Assembly: GCF_017114945.1 (NCBI RefSeq)
Contig: NZ_JABXKQ010000104.1
Coordinates: forward strand, 1 to 32,650
DNA from: Nostoc sp. JL34
GTDB taxonomy: Bacteria > Cyanobacteriota > Cyanobacteriia > Cyanobacteriales > Nostocaceae
DNA length: 32,650 nucleotides
Direction: 5' to 3'
A model generated the notes under the pieces. The model searched no databases. It was given only the letters and a program-made list of their open reading frames with translations, and was not told the origin of the DNA. The position numbers were made by a program, and so were the translations under genes. Shown in pieces: positions 8,870 through 17,793 of the stretch; the first letter of the stretch is position 1, and the number at the start of each line of letters is the position of its first letter.

Positions 8870-11407
8870 TTAGCTAGCGTAAATAATGCCAATTTCAGTA
8901 TTAGCGGGTGTATATTCATCTAAATGGATGCGTAGGTTAGCCTCTTTTTGAGGCTGATATAGATTGTGAAAAGCACCCATTTCTGATTCATCATCAGCGC
9001 CACGTTTGATTTCTTCAGCGCAGGTTGACGCTAACTGACAATAAGTAGGTGTGCCATAACGTATACTGTTGAATTGAGGTCGTAAGTGATGTCTGATGAC
9101 AAGCAGGTTTGTATCTAACTGTTCTGTCTCTAGTTCAGTTTCTTGTCTAATCTTTTGCTCCACTAAATCAGGTTGACAATTATACCGACGTGGTGTGCGT
9201 GAGTTGGGCATCACGTAGCAGAAACGGATACAACCTTGTTGGCGACGAGCAACGAATATAATGCCGTTAAAAATACTGTTTTCTGCCAAATCAATTGCAT
9301 GTACTTGCATCTGACCAATGACTGTGCAACGTGCAATAGTCAAACGCACATGGGCTATAGAATAACCTACTGCACCGATCGCTTCACCTTCTATACTGAT
9401 AGCATCTATAATGCTATCGCTAATATTTATGGGTAAAGGGTCAGTCTCTACCTCATCTTGGTTAATCTGAATGGAGCCAATAATACTGTGTGCGATCGTT
9501 ACGCACGCATTGATATTAAATAACTCCAAACTTGGCTCGCTAGAACGTCGGGGTTCACAGTCACAATGTAATGACCAACCCGGCACTAATGTAGAATGAC
9601 GGATAATAATCGCAGCTGGTTTTTGCATAATAGAGGTAGAATAATCTGCAAATTGAGTGGGATTACCTTCTATATGCACTCCGCGACCAGTAATCAATAA
9701 ACCATCGAGAACAAAGCAACTTCCTGACTCTACTGTGACATTTAAAGCGTCACCCAAAGAAGTTCTCCAATCTAGAATACGTATCACCGGACGCTTGTGG
9801 TTAGCTGCACGTAATTGCAGACTTTGGTTTTGTTCCAGTTCAATATTAATTCGTTCTACATAAACGCCACTATCAATAATTTCAATTACAGCATTATGAG
9901 GTTTGTCTCGTTGCCACTGTGAGATTGCTTCAGTAATAGTTTGATAATACCCTCGTGAAGTTTGACTGACGCTGTAATGAGCATAATGCTTTCTGATTTG
10001 AGATGGAAAAGCTTCTTCTAATAGCAAACGATTACAGTGAATCAGTTCTTTACCTTGGAGATTTTGCTGAACCAAACGTTTAGTTTTGGCACTCAAGGTG
10101 ATAGATGCAAAACGTTGTTCATCATAAAGGCTTTTACCTAAAAGTAGTTGATTTAGCTCTGGAAGCAAAGCTGCAATTAAAGCTGGTTCGGGAGGAGGAT
10201 TGGTGTAGGCATCCAAAAGCCTTTGGGTATCACTGGAAAATTGCGATCGCAAAAACTCGGATAATGCAGAAGCATCTTGTTGTGAGCTAAAAATTGCTGG
10301 CTCTTGAATATCACCAACATCAAGTAAGAAATGTGCTGTAGAATCTAACAAAGTTCGGTCATATTCGCCACCACCAATATCAGCACTGAAACCATAATGA
10401 TAAGAAACCCAAACACCATTTTTTGGTAGCTGGCGGATCGGAAAAATCATTCGGCCTAATTCTGGATCAACTGCTATATAGTCTTGCTCTAGTTGATAAT
10501 TCCAATCGCCCAGATCGGCAATAATAATTTGCTCTGGAGAGATTAGATGCAGTTTTGAGCCAACACCTTTCCAGACTTGCAAACTTTTGGTAAATTCTTC
10601 TGGATTTGGGTTTGAATCAAAATAATCGCTTTTGTGAGATTGCAAAACTTGCCGTTGAATGGGAATAGGTAAATTTAATTCGCAATCAATTTGGGTTGCA
10701 TCTTTTGCTAATTGGGGACGAGTGTAAAGCGGAGTGTCGTTACCCGTAATACTAAATGTGTAGCAGTTAGAGCTAACTTCTTCCAAACAAAAAGCTGGTG
10801 TGACAGTCATAGAATAAGCTTTTAATCGCCAAACAAAAATACCAATATTTGGAGTATTATACTTTCCAGGTTGCTCTTGTGAAGAAATATGGTGGATATC
10901 TACTGTATGAGCTAATTCATCGAATGGGCTATTTAACTTTGTGATTCCATCCACCTGACGCAGATTTAATGTTGTTGAGGTTGACGAACGCAGGTGATTG
11001 ATATGCTGTGTTTTGCTAACTAGCCGATCAAATTCTACAACTCGTATCGGCCAGCCAGCTATTTTATCAGCCAGCAATTCCAACAAAGCTAGCGTCCCCT
11101 TGCGCCGTCGATAGCGAATAGTATTTGCTACTTCCCGACGAGGATTTAAAATCTTGTTATCTTGCTGTTCTGTACCAGAACTATGAACGCTTTGATAACC
11201 AATTAAATCACCAATGTATGGTACTACCCAATCTTGGCAAGTTTCAATAAACCAGTTCTCATAGAGTTGAGTAATATCTGCTTCAACAATATCTACTTGT
11301 TCAGCAATGACACGTAATAAATCCCGTAGGGGATAGCTAAGTTCTGCATCACGTATGCGGTAAACGGCTGGCAACAGTTCATAAAGACGGTCTGGGGAAT
11401 TGCTCAT
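8870..11407 (-). CDS. Phage tail protein, gpI-like N-terminus with beta-helix-like body
   Basis: The 845 residues start with LYELLPAVYRIRDAE and CQDWVVPYIGDLIGY (about 8-72), matching the P2 gpI-type tail domain that joins baseplate wedges to fibres. A right-handed beta-helix-like stretch lies at about 600-720 (ITVARC-type repeats, for example IARCTVIGQMQVHAIDLAE). The C-terminal part, from RYGTPTYCQL to GADDESEMGAF and NLRIHLDEYTP, is a conserved ending I recall from CIS tail proteins of this class. The start ATG overlaps the stop of the upstream J-like gene by 4 bp. It probably sits at the rim of the baseplate, in the place that Afp13-region or fibre-adaptor proteins occupy. The name of the orthologue is uncertain. 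Confidence 0.75.
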   Translation of the reverse strand: MSNSPDRLYELLPAVYRIRDAELSYPLRDLLRVIAEQVDIVEADITQLYENWFIETCQDWVVPYIGDLIGYQSVHSSGTEQQDNKILNPRREVANTIRYRRRKGTLALLELLADKIAGWPIRVVEFDRLVSKTQHINHLRSSTSTTLNLRQVDGITKLNSPFDELAHTVDIHHISSQEQPGKYNTPNIGIFVWRLKAYSMTVTPAFCLEEVSSNCYTFSITGNDTPLYTRPQLAKDATQIDCELNLPIPIQRQVLQSHKSDYFDSNPNPEEFTKSLQVWKGVGSKLHLISPEQIIIADLGDWNYQLEQDYIAVDPELGRMIFPIRQLPKNGVWVSYHYGFSADIGGGEYDRTLLDSTAHFLLDVGDIQEPAIFSSQQDASALSEFLRSQFSSDTQRLLDAYTNPPPEPALIAALLPELNQLLLGKSLYDEQRFASITLSAKTKRLVQQNLQGKELIHCNRLLLEEAFPSQIRKHYAHYSVSQTSRGYYQTITEAISQWQRDKPHNAVIEIIDSGVYVERINIELEQNQSLQLRAANHKRPVIRILDWRTSLGDALNVTVESGSCFVLDGLLITGRGVHIEGNPTQFADYSTSIMQKPAAIIIRHSTLVPGWSLHCDCEPRRSSEPSLELFNINACVTIAHSIIGSIQINQDEVETDPLPINISDSIIDAISIEGEAIGAVGYSIAHVRLTIARCTVIGQMQVHAIDLAENSIFNGIIFVARRQQGCIRFCYVMPNSRTPRRYNCQPDLVEQKIRQETELETEQLDTNLLVIRHHLRPQFNSIRYGTPTYCQLASTCAEEIKRGADDESEMGAFHNLYQPQKEANLRIHLDEYTPANTEIGIIYAS

Positions 11408-14286
11408 GATTTCAACTCCTTCAGAATTAGTGTATCTGGTACTTTCGGGTTGAGAATAGCTAATTGAGCCGGGAAAAGTTGATTTATTGTTGAATCAAAA
11501 ACAGCCAAGTTTACAGGAATCCATTGTTTTGGTTGTCCATTTCCACCAGTACTGCCTACTTTTGCCAATTCTTGAAGTTTAGTATTTAAAATGTCTGGAC
11601 TTTGGGCTTCAGTTTCGGAAACGCTATCTAAAATATCTACATCCACGTAGTCTACGCCAGGTACTTGTTGAATCGTGCTGATAACTCCACTGAGGACAAC
11701 ATTTTCTCCTAGTTCCTGATTTTCAAAGCTAAATTTATCGAATAAAGCAGTGCGAATTTCCTGTGCTACAAATGACCATTGATAATTTGCTAAAATTCGC
11801 ACATTGGCGCTGATAATTAACAGCATTAGTTCCCGCATATCTATTTGTAGTGACTGATAGGGGTCGCCAAACTGGTATAATGCTTGCACAAAACTGCGAT
11901 ATAAATCTGAATTTCTATCAATATAAATATCATCAGCCCCAGCGATGGTAATGTGCAGAATTTGCTCCGAACCATTTGAAAGACGTTGAGCATTTGATTT
12001 GCCAATTCCAGTAAAAGTACGCGCAAAATTGGCATAGTCCTGCACGGAAACTGCACGGTTGAGAGATGTTATGCCAACGGGTGCATTGCGGCGTATTTCA
12101 TAATCGCTTTCTGGGTCTGCGCCTCCTGTTGCTGCTATGGGGTTGAGTACGCCACTCAAACCTAGAGGTTGCATTGCCAGTTGCGTAATTTTTTCTGCTG
12201 CAACATTACCACTTTTGCCAGTGCCAGCGCGGTAGACTGCTTTGACATTTTCAATCCCACTAGGCAACCTAGCTCCATGTTCACCATTGCCAAAGATAAT
12301 AGTTGTATTGCCATCGCTATCAGTTTGGGTGACATAAGCGCGGTCTGTTGGACTTAACTCAATCAAATTTTCTACTTCTTGCCAACGGACATCATTAACA
12401 TATACTTCTAAAGTGCTCGCAACACCACTAGGGATAGGTGCTGGTAGATAGCTAAGGGGCGGTAGTGATAGAGTAAATTGTTGATTTGCTTTAGTACCAT
12501 CACCACTGCCCAGTATTTCAGTATGAGTCTCGCCATGAGTGGCTTTGACTACGTTGCCATAGATAGTAACAGTCTCTCGTTTGTAAGAATAAGCTAAAGG
12601 TCTAGCAAATTTCAGGAATGTATGGGGTTTGTCATTGGATAAATTCGCACATATATCTTGTCTCACCCCAGCTAACATAACAACTTCGCTAGCCCAGACA
12701 CCGTTGACATCAGATATATCACTGCGTTCACCGGAGATAATTAACCAACGTCCAGGTTGGAGATTTTCGTAGAGATTGTCTAGTTCAATTTCCATCTGGT
12801 CAGATATATAATTTTGAGCGCTTGGTGCATCTTTCAGGTCAACTGGTTTTTCCACCAAATTCAAATCTTCACTCTTGAGATACACTGTGGTTTTACGCAT
12901 GACATCTAAAGATATATCCTGTTCTTTTAACCAAGGCTTATCTAAAGTGAGTTGGGTAATTCTTCCTACTATGTTATAGGCAATTTTAGAGATATTTTCA
13001 ATTTTTATTACTTGATAAATCTCAATTTCATTAACATCTACACGTTCAATTGCTAGGGAACTTCCAGGTGTAATTCCATCATATTGAGCATCTAAGGCTA
13101 AGATATTTCGTAATTCTAATGGTAGTGTGCTAGAGGAGCTTGATATTGACTCATTTACATCTGCAATTTGCCATTCCTCATATTTTTCAATTCGCCCTTG
13201 CTGGTCAAAAATCGGCTTCAAAGCTACGTCATGTCCGAAAGGTGCAGCTTTGATTCCTAAAAACTCAATTCGGTTTAACTGATTAGCAGAATTAATTTTA
13301 TTATTGGTTAAAATTTGATATATTGCTGTGTTTGAAGCGGGATTTAAAGTATTATTAATTAACCGAAAATTCATATCAATATTTTCGGGAGAGAAAATCT
13401 GTTGTTTTGTCCGCTCAAGTTCTAGAGCATTGGCAGGTTGTAAGGATGGCAGTTTGATTAATTGTTTTATTCTTTCTTCTATTGTATTTTCTGAATTTTT
13501 ATTAGTTAATTTTTGTGTAATTTTTGGTAGTAATTGTAATGTAATTTTTGTCCGGTTTTCCTCTGCTTGAGGCTCAATAATTTGAATTTTGCGAATGAAT
13601 TGTTTAGCATCACTAAAGATCAGTAAAAGTGGATCGTTAGGTTTGAGATTCGCATTTATACCATCTAAATAAATCTTATCAATTTCGGTAACGGTTGTTG
13701 AATTAACTTGTTGTGGTTGACTCATCCGGGGCTTGAGTTGATTCAACTGGGCATAAGCTTGCAGTTTTTCGGATGTTTCAAAAAATTCCGGCGATTCGTT
13801 AGAATCAGGTATACTCTGGCTACTCAAACCAACAGGAATTTCCAAATTGTAACCATCTTCTAGGGTAAAAGCTAAATAAACGCTAGCGCTGACACCGGGA
13901 CTATGTGCATAGTCTACTAATCGAGCTAATTCTACTAAGGAACGTCGCTCAATCGCAGTACGTAAGTAACCTTCATTGGCTATGCGTTCCTGATAAAATG
14001 TTAGAACGTCTGCGACAGTAGCCCAAGCATCTAGTAGAGCTAAAGACGTGTCTTGAGGATCGCGGGTTTTCAGATGTTTGAGTGAGGGAAACTTGCTCTC
14101 ACCCAGACGCGCTTTCATTGTTTCTAAAAAGCTAGCATGGGTTCCAACTCGATAAGCTAGGGTAGAAAAACCAGGTTGATTTGCTATCGATGTGGGAGTG
14201 AGAATTTCGACACCTTCACAGCAACCACAACTGGAGCGATCGCTTGGTTTATAGTTATGACAGTTACAGCTACAACTTAATTTCAT
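11404..14286 (-). CDS. Large baseplate wedge protein, gpJ-like (Afp12-type)
   Basis: This 960-residue baseplate component probably pairs with the neighbouring J-like protein in the wedge. The N-terminus is cysteine-rich (MKLSCSCNCHNYKP, then SSCGCCEG), a likely metal site. It is followed by FSTLAYRVGTHASFLETMKA and LKTRDPQDTSLALLDAWA (about 40-90). The C-terminal third holds the baseplate-J core: TTIIFGNGEHGARLPSG and VKAVYRAGTGKSGNVAAEKI (about 650-690). The size agrees with Afp12/Pvc12-type proteins. It overlaps both neighbours by 4 bp, so translation is coupled. The assignment to Afp12 rather than Afp11 rests on order (after the gp25 and first J-like genes). Confidence 0.85.
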   Translation of the reverse strand: MKLSCSCNCHNYKPSDRSSCGCCEGVEILTPTSIANQPGFSTLAYRVGTHASFLETMKARLGESKFPSLKHLKTRDPQDTSLALLDAWATVADVLTFYQERIANEGYLRTAIERRSLVELARLVDYAHSPGVSASVYLAFTLEDGYNLEIPVGLSSQSIPDSNESPEFFETSEKLQAYAQLNQLKPRMSQPQQVNSTTVTEIDKIYLDGINANLKPNDPLLLIFSDAKQFIRKIQIIEPQAEENRTKITLQLLPKITQKLTNKNSENTIEERIKQLIKLPSLQPANALELERTKQQIFSPENIDMNFRLINNTLNPASNTAIYQILTNNKINSANQLNRIEFLGIKAAPFGHDVALKPIFDQQGRIEKYEEWQIADVNESISSSSSTLPLELRNILALDAQYDGITPGSSLAIERVDVNEIEIYQVIKIENISKIAYNIVGRITQLTLDKPWLKEQDISLDVMRKTTVYLKSEDLNLVEKPVDLKDAPSAQNYISDQMEIELDNLYENLQPGRWLIISGERSDISDVNGVWASEVVMLAGVRQDICANLSNDKPHTFLKFARPLAYSYKRETVTIYGNVVKATHGETHTEILGSGDGTKANQQFTLSLPPLSYLPAPIPSGVASTLEVYVNDVRWQEVENLIELSPTDRAYVTQTDSDGNTTIIFGNGEHGARLPSGIENVKAVYRAGTGKSGNVAAEKITQLAMQPLGLSGVLNPIAATGGADPESDYEIRRNAPVGITSLNRAVSVQDYANFARTFTGIGKSNAQRLSNGSEQILHITIAGADDIYIDRNSDLYRSFVQALYQFGDPYQSLQIDMRELMLLIISANVRILANYQWSFVAQEIRTALFDKFSFENQELGENVVLSGVISTIQQVPGVDYVDVDILDSVSETEAQSPDILNTKLQELAKVGSTGGNGQPKQWIPVNLAVFDSTINQLFPAQLAILNPKVPDTLILKELKS

Positions 14287-16841
14287 CTGCCACCTCGCAA
14301 ATCGAGTGTAAATTTACCGTTTTCGGGAAAGTTGGGGTTGTTGTCGAGTCGGGCAATTTCCGAAGAACCAATGGGTAAAAAACCTGCTTCAATCTCCTGA
14401 TTGTCACCTGCAAAAAGACGTTCTAGCTTAGTTATAGAGACGCTTTCAACGCCTGGAACACTATAAGCTTGAGCTACAATCTGACTTAATGCAATTCCTT
14501 GCCCAAAAGTCAAGTTATCGGGATGGAAAAAACCACGCCGACCATCAGGTAAAATCCGGTTACTGAAAATATCCAGTAAAGCAGCTTTGACATGACCGCG
14601 CAAATAGTCAAATTTGACATCAACTCTCATCGCTATATCTAAACAGACGTATGCTGCTCGTTGAACGATGACATCATGACCAATGCGACGATATTTTTCT
14701 AGGTCTGTGGTAATATTTTGCAGTAATTTGCGATCTACCGTTTCTTTGTTGAAGGGATCTACTGTCACCCAGACTTCATACCCACTGCCCGTCCAGCGTA
14801 AGGTGGCTGTTGCTTGTTGAACTTTTGTTGGGAAATGTTGCATTACTAATTGTGCGTAGTCATCAGCAGTAATGGCACGCTCTAATTTTTTGTGAGATAG
14901 GTGCGGTGCATATAATTTCACCTGAGATAGAGGTTCGGGTGCTGTCCCACCTTGAGCGCTTAAGGGCTGGTGTGGCTGCAATGTCGAACCACTAATTGGT
15001 TCATTGTGAAAAACAATATAAGAAATCGCTTCAGCACTAATATTACCTGCAAGTCCATTACCTACCCGGTAAGTTGCTAGAAAGTGAGTATTGGCTGCTG
15101 GTTTGATTCCTAATTCACCGTCTCCAAAACGCAAGTGAGCTTGTCCATCGTTGTCCATTTCCACAACAAAATGTTGATCTTCGTTGTTGCTGTCTATGAG
15201 GTCGTATTGGGGAGTCCAAGTAGAGTGATTTCCAGTACTCCTAAGTTGGATTTGGGGTAATGCTTGCTGAGGGTCTTGAATTAGGAGACTTTTAGCATCT
15301 TGGGTGAGGTTTTTTCTAGACAGAGGTTGACTGAAAATTAAAGGCGTTTTTTGCAAGGTAGGACGGAAGCGATCGCCAACTACTAAAATTTCTCTAGGTT
15401 CGCCTTCCTCTTCGCACTCGTGAATTATCTCTTTTCCCGGTACAGTTCCTAAATCTTCCCGTTCAATAGTGCGTCCATGATCGACTAGAATCACATTGCC
15501 TCTGGCAACACTAATATCAACTAGCTGACAATCTGGTGGGACTATTGCCGAAATACAAAGGGGAAATGGTAATGCGTCTTCTTCTGCCCATTCGATTTCT
15601 ACAATTGGCTGATTGTAAAGTTCGTCTATACTTGCCTTGACATTTGTCAAGCGTACAGCATGGCGATGCTTCATATCTGCATCTTCTGGGATACCTGTTT
15701 TCGGACTTCTAATTTCTTCAAAAATTAGGATGTCACCAATTTTTAGATGCAATTTTCGCTGATGTTCAAGTAGGGAAGAGGAATTTGCCCACTCTGGCTG
15801 TGTGGGATGTATAAATTCATCCACTAATGTCGCGGTTGTGGAACCACGATCAAGATAGCATGAACCATCGCCCCAAGTATAAAATAGGATTTTGTTATGA
15901 GCGCTGTAGAGATGAATCGGTAAGGGCGTTAGCGGTTCAAAAACTTCATAACTGTTATGAGGAACATCATCTAGGTGGCGAATATCTTCTAAGATAGTGC
16001 CAAAGGGAGGCGCGTTTTTATAATTAGTAATAAAGTAGAAATTTTTTGTTTCCAGGGAAATATCAATACTTGTCTCCAGCCACAACCAAGTACGTGCATT
16101 ACAACCTTCATGCATGGGATAATCGATCAGACGGGCATGACGGCGAACAGAAATCCGTTGGCGGGCAGTTTCTAGATAAGCTTCTGTGGCTACAGCGTCC
16201 TGATAGTAGCTGAGATAATCGCCAACATAAGCGAGGATTTCCACTAAAGTAATTCCTAAATCGGGAACATGACGTTCTTCCCAATCCGGCATCACTAGGG
16301 AGAGGCGGTCTAAAATCAACTGGCGAAAACTAGCATAATCTTTAGCCAAATAGTTGATAGCTGGTTCAACTAGTTGTGTTGGCGGACAAGTTTGCTGTTG
16401 CAAGCAATCCATGTCAGTGTTACAGATCCCATCTCGGAATTTAAATTCTACTTGGGAGTAGCGCGGGTCAAAATTGGGATATGGTTGATCTGTGGGTTTG
16501 CCCTGTTCATCTAATGACACCAAGCGCAAAGTATACACAGAGAAATCGCCAGTTTGGTCAAGATTAACTGTTAAGTAACTCTCACAATTTTGAGGACTTT
16601 CTACCTGTAAATTAGTCACATGAAGATGGCGGATGCGCTGGCCGCCTTCAATCAAGAGATTCTCTTTTTTCAGGTTTCCTGGTACCGAACCTAAAAAGTA
16701 GACATATAGCGATGCTCCTTCGGAGCCGCTACGCGATCGCAAATCATCGCTAACTTCTACATAATCTAGCCCGTTTTTTCTTTGCCTACGGATTTCTTGG
16801 CGGCGCTGTTCGTTTTGGAAAGTAAGGGTGTGGCTGTTCAT
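14283..16841 (-). CDS. Large baseplate wedge protein, gpJ-like (Afp11-type)
   Basis: This 852-residue baseplate protein has an N-terminal beta-sandwich-like part (LYVYFLGSVPGNLKKENLLI, about 45-64), the conserved block NYLAKDYASFRQLILDRLS and PDLGITLVEILAYVGDYLSY (about 163-215), and a C-terminal baseplate-J segment, AHLRFGDGELGIKPAA and YRVGNGLAGNISAEAI (about 570-605). Residues about 34-45 (RSRSGSEGAS) are encoded by a short dispersed palindromic repeat that seems to have inserted in frame. The gene overlaps gp25 and the next J-like gene by 4 bp each. In CISs such proteins form the wedge ring that triggers sheath contraction. In thylakoid-anchored systems, baseplate extensions are reported to contact the membrane. 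Confidence 0.87.
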   Translation of the reverse strand: MNSHTLTFQNEQRRQEIRRQRKNGLDYVEVSDDLRSRSGSEGASLYVYFLGSVPGNLKKENLLIEGGQRIRHLHVTNLQVESPQNCESYLTVNLDQTGDFSVYTLRLVSLDEQGKPTDQPYPNFDPRYSQVEFKFRDGICNTDMDCLQQQTCPPTQLVEPAINYLAKDYASFRQLILDRLSLVMPDWEERHVPDLGITLVEILAYVGDYLSYYQDAVATEAYLETARQRISVRRHARLIDYPMHEGCNARTWLWLETSIDISLETKNFYFITNYKNAPPFGTILEDIRHLDDVPHNSYEVFEPLTPLPIHLYSAHNKILFYTWGDGSCYLDRGSTTATLVDEFIHPTQPEWANSSSLLEHQRKLHLKIGDILIFEEIRSPKTGIPEDADMKHRHAVRLTNVKASIDELYNQPIVEIEWAEEDALPFPLCISAIVPPDCQLVDISVARGNVILVDHGRTIEREDLGTVPGKEIIHECEEEGEPREILVVGDRFRPTLQKTPLIFSQPLSRKNLTQDAKSLLIQDPQQALPQIQLRSTGNHSTWTPQYDLIDSNNEDQHFVVEMDNDGQAHLRFGDGELGIKPAANTHFLATYRVGNGLAGNISAEAISYIVFHNEPISGSTLQPHQPLSAQGGTAPEPLSQVKLYAPHLSHKKLERAITADDYAQLVMQHFPTKVQQATATLRWTGSGYEVWVTVDPFNKETVDRKLLQNITTDLEKYRRIGHDVIVQRAAYVCLDIAMRVDVKFDYLRGHVKAALLDIFSNRILPDGRRGFFHPDNLTFGQGIALSQIVAQAYSVPGVESVSITKLERLFAGDNQEIEAGFLPIGSSEIARLDNNPNFPENGKFTLDLRGGR
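16708..16740. repeat. Short dispersed palindromic repeat inside the Afp11-type gene
   Basis: The 33-bp unit contains GCTCCTTCGGAGC (a 5-bp stem with TTC loop) flanked by GCGAT and GCGATCGC. It has the look of the small mobile repeats of Nostocales described by Elhai and co-workers. It reads through in frame and adds about 11 residues to the baseplate protein near its N-terminus. Confidence 0.6.
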
Positions 16842-17242
16842 GGTATGGTCGTCCTAAAAGTAGCTGTTTGTGTCTCCCCAGAACTTTGCACCAAATACTC
16901 CACCACTATGTAAAGACTGGAATCAATGCTTGTTACTTCCAAAGTTTGTAGATCGATTAAATCGCCCAACCATTGCTCAATAGATGCTTGAATAGTAATT
17001 TCCATAGCTTTTGCTAGTTCCGGGCTATTGGGTGCAAAAATTAAAGACAATACACCACTGCCGAAATCTGGGCGGTTGACTCGTTCGCCGGGAGTAGTAA
17101 ACAGTAGTTGTTCAATTAAGTCGCGGATGTGTTGATTTTCATCGCTGGTGCTGGCGGTGTGATAGTTTCTATCAAAATGGAAGGGAAAATCGATGTTGAT
17201 GACATTCCTTTGCCTGGGCAGATTTACGAGATATTCTGGCAT
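16838..17242 (-). CDS. Baseplate protein, gp25/GPW family (Afp9-type)
   Basis: This 134-residue protein is a gp25-like baseplate component that links the wedges to the first sheath ring. The diagnostic features are the IDFPFHFDRN start (about 18-27), HIRDLIEQLLFTTPGERVNR (about 39-58, with the family's PGER motif), FGSGVLSLIFAP and a C-terminal beta-hairpin region. The length is normal for the family. It starts one base into the stop of the spike gene and overlaps the J-like gene by 4 bp. I am confident in the family. Confidence 0.92.
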   Translation of the reverse strand: MPEYLVNLPRQRNVINIDFPFHFDRNYHTASTSDENQHIRDLIEQLLFTTPGERVNRPDFGSGVLSLIFAPNSPELAKAMEITIQASIEQWLGDLIDLQTLEVTSIDSSLYIVVEYLVQSSGETQTATFRTTIP

Positions 17243-17793
17243 TAAGTTACTTCCAAATCAAAGTTGTTAATCGATACCTTATTACCATTCAGATTCACAG
17301 TGGCATTGTTTCCATTGTTGATTTCAATTCCCGAATTATTCATCACTATTGTCATAGTTTGTTTCCCGATTTTGGCTTCAATAGTTATGCTTTGCTTACC
17401 TTGTTTATCATTGATTTCAATCTTGCCAATATCGGTTTTAAGTACCTTGGTTTCTGGGTCATAAGGATTAGCGGGTACTATGTTTGGAACCTTTTCATCT
17501 GCCCAAAAGCAGCCACTCCAAATTGGGTAGTCTGGATCTCCGTTTTCAAACTCAATCCACACTAAAGCACCTTTGGGTGGAATGAGGAATAACCCAACTC
17601 CTTGCCCAGCATAGGGAACGCAAGGTAATGCCCAACCGCTAGGATCGTTGCCAAAAATTTCTTCCACTTTTGCTTGCACGCGACCAATCTTCCACGGGTC
17701 GTTATTATCAGATACTACGCCTCGGTATTTGCCGTAAAAAGAAGGTCTTTGTTGATTTATACTTCCATAAGTATCAAGTTTTGATTGGTTCAT
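17242..17793 (-). CDS. Spike protein with OB-fold and beta-helix needle (gp5/gpV-like)
   Basis: This 183-residue protein trimerises, by family knowledge, into the central spike. Residues about 20-95 form the OB-fold: YGKYRGVVSDNNDPWKIGRV, then WALPCVPYAG and PPKGALVWIEFENGDPDYPIW. Residues about 115-180 form short alternating strands (KIEINDKQGKQSITIEAK, then GIEINNGNNATVNLNGNKVS), typical of the needle beta-helix. It is the C-terminal half of what is a single VgrG/Afp8 chain in other systems. Here the hub half is the upstream gene, joined by a 4-bp ATGA overlap. Confidence 0.9.
   Translation of the reverse strand: MNQSKLDTYGSINQQRPSFYGKYRGVVSDNNDPWKIGRVQAKVEEIFGNDPSGWALPCVPYAGQGVGLFLIPPKGALVWIEFENGDPDYPIWSGCFWADEKVPNIVPANPYDPETKVLKTDIGKIEINDKQGKQSITIEAKIGKQTMTIVMNNSGIEINNGNNATVNLNGNKVSINNFDLEVT

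Noticed and set aside
9236..9436. Plus-strand short open frames within the CIS block (also 12169, 13328, 17264, 21836, 25016, 30061, 31207)
   Set aside because: They lie opposite well-supported minus-strand genes, show no family motifs and have no independent signals.
17790..17793. Frameshift breaking a VgrG gene in two
   Set aside because: Both halves have complete domain ends and proper start and stop codons in an ATGA overlap, which indicates natural separate genes.
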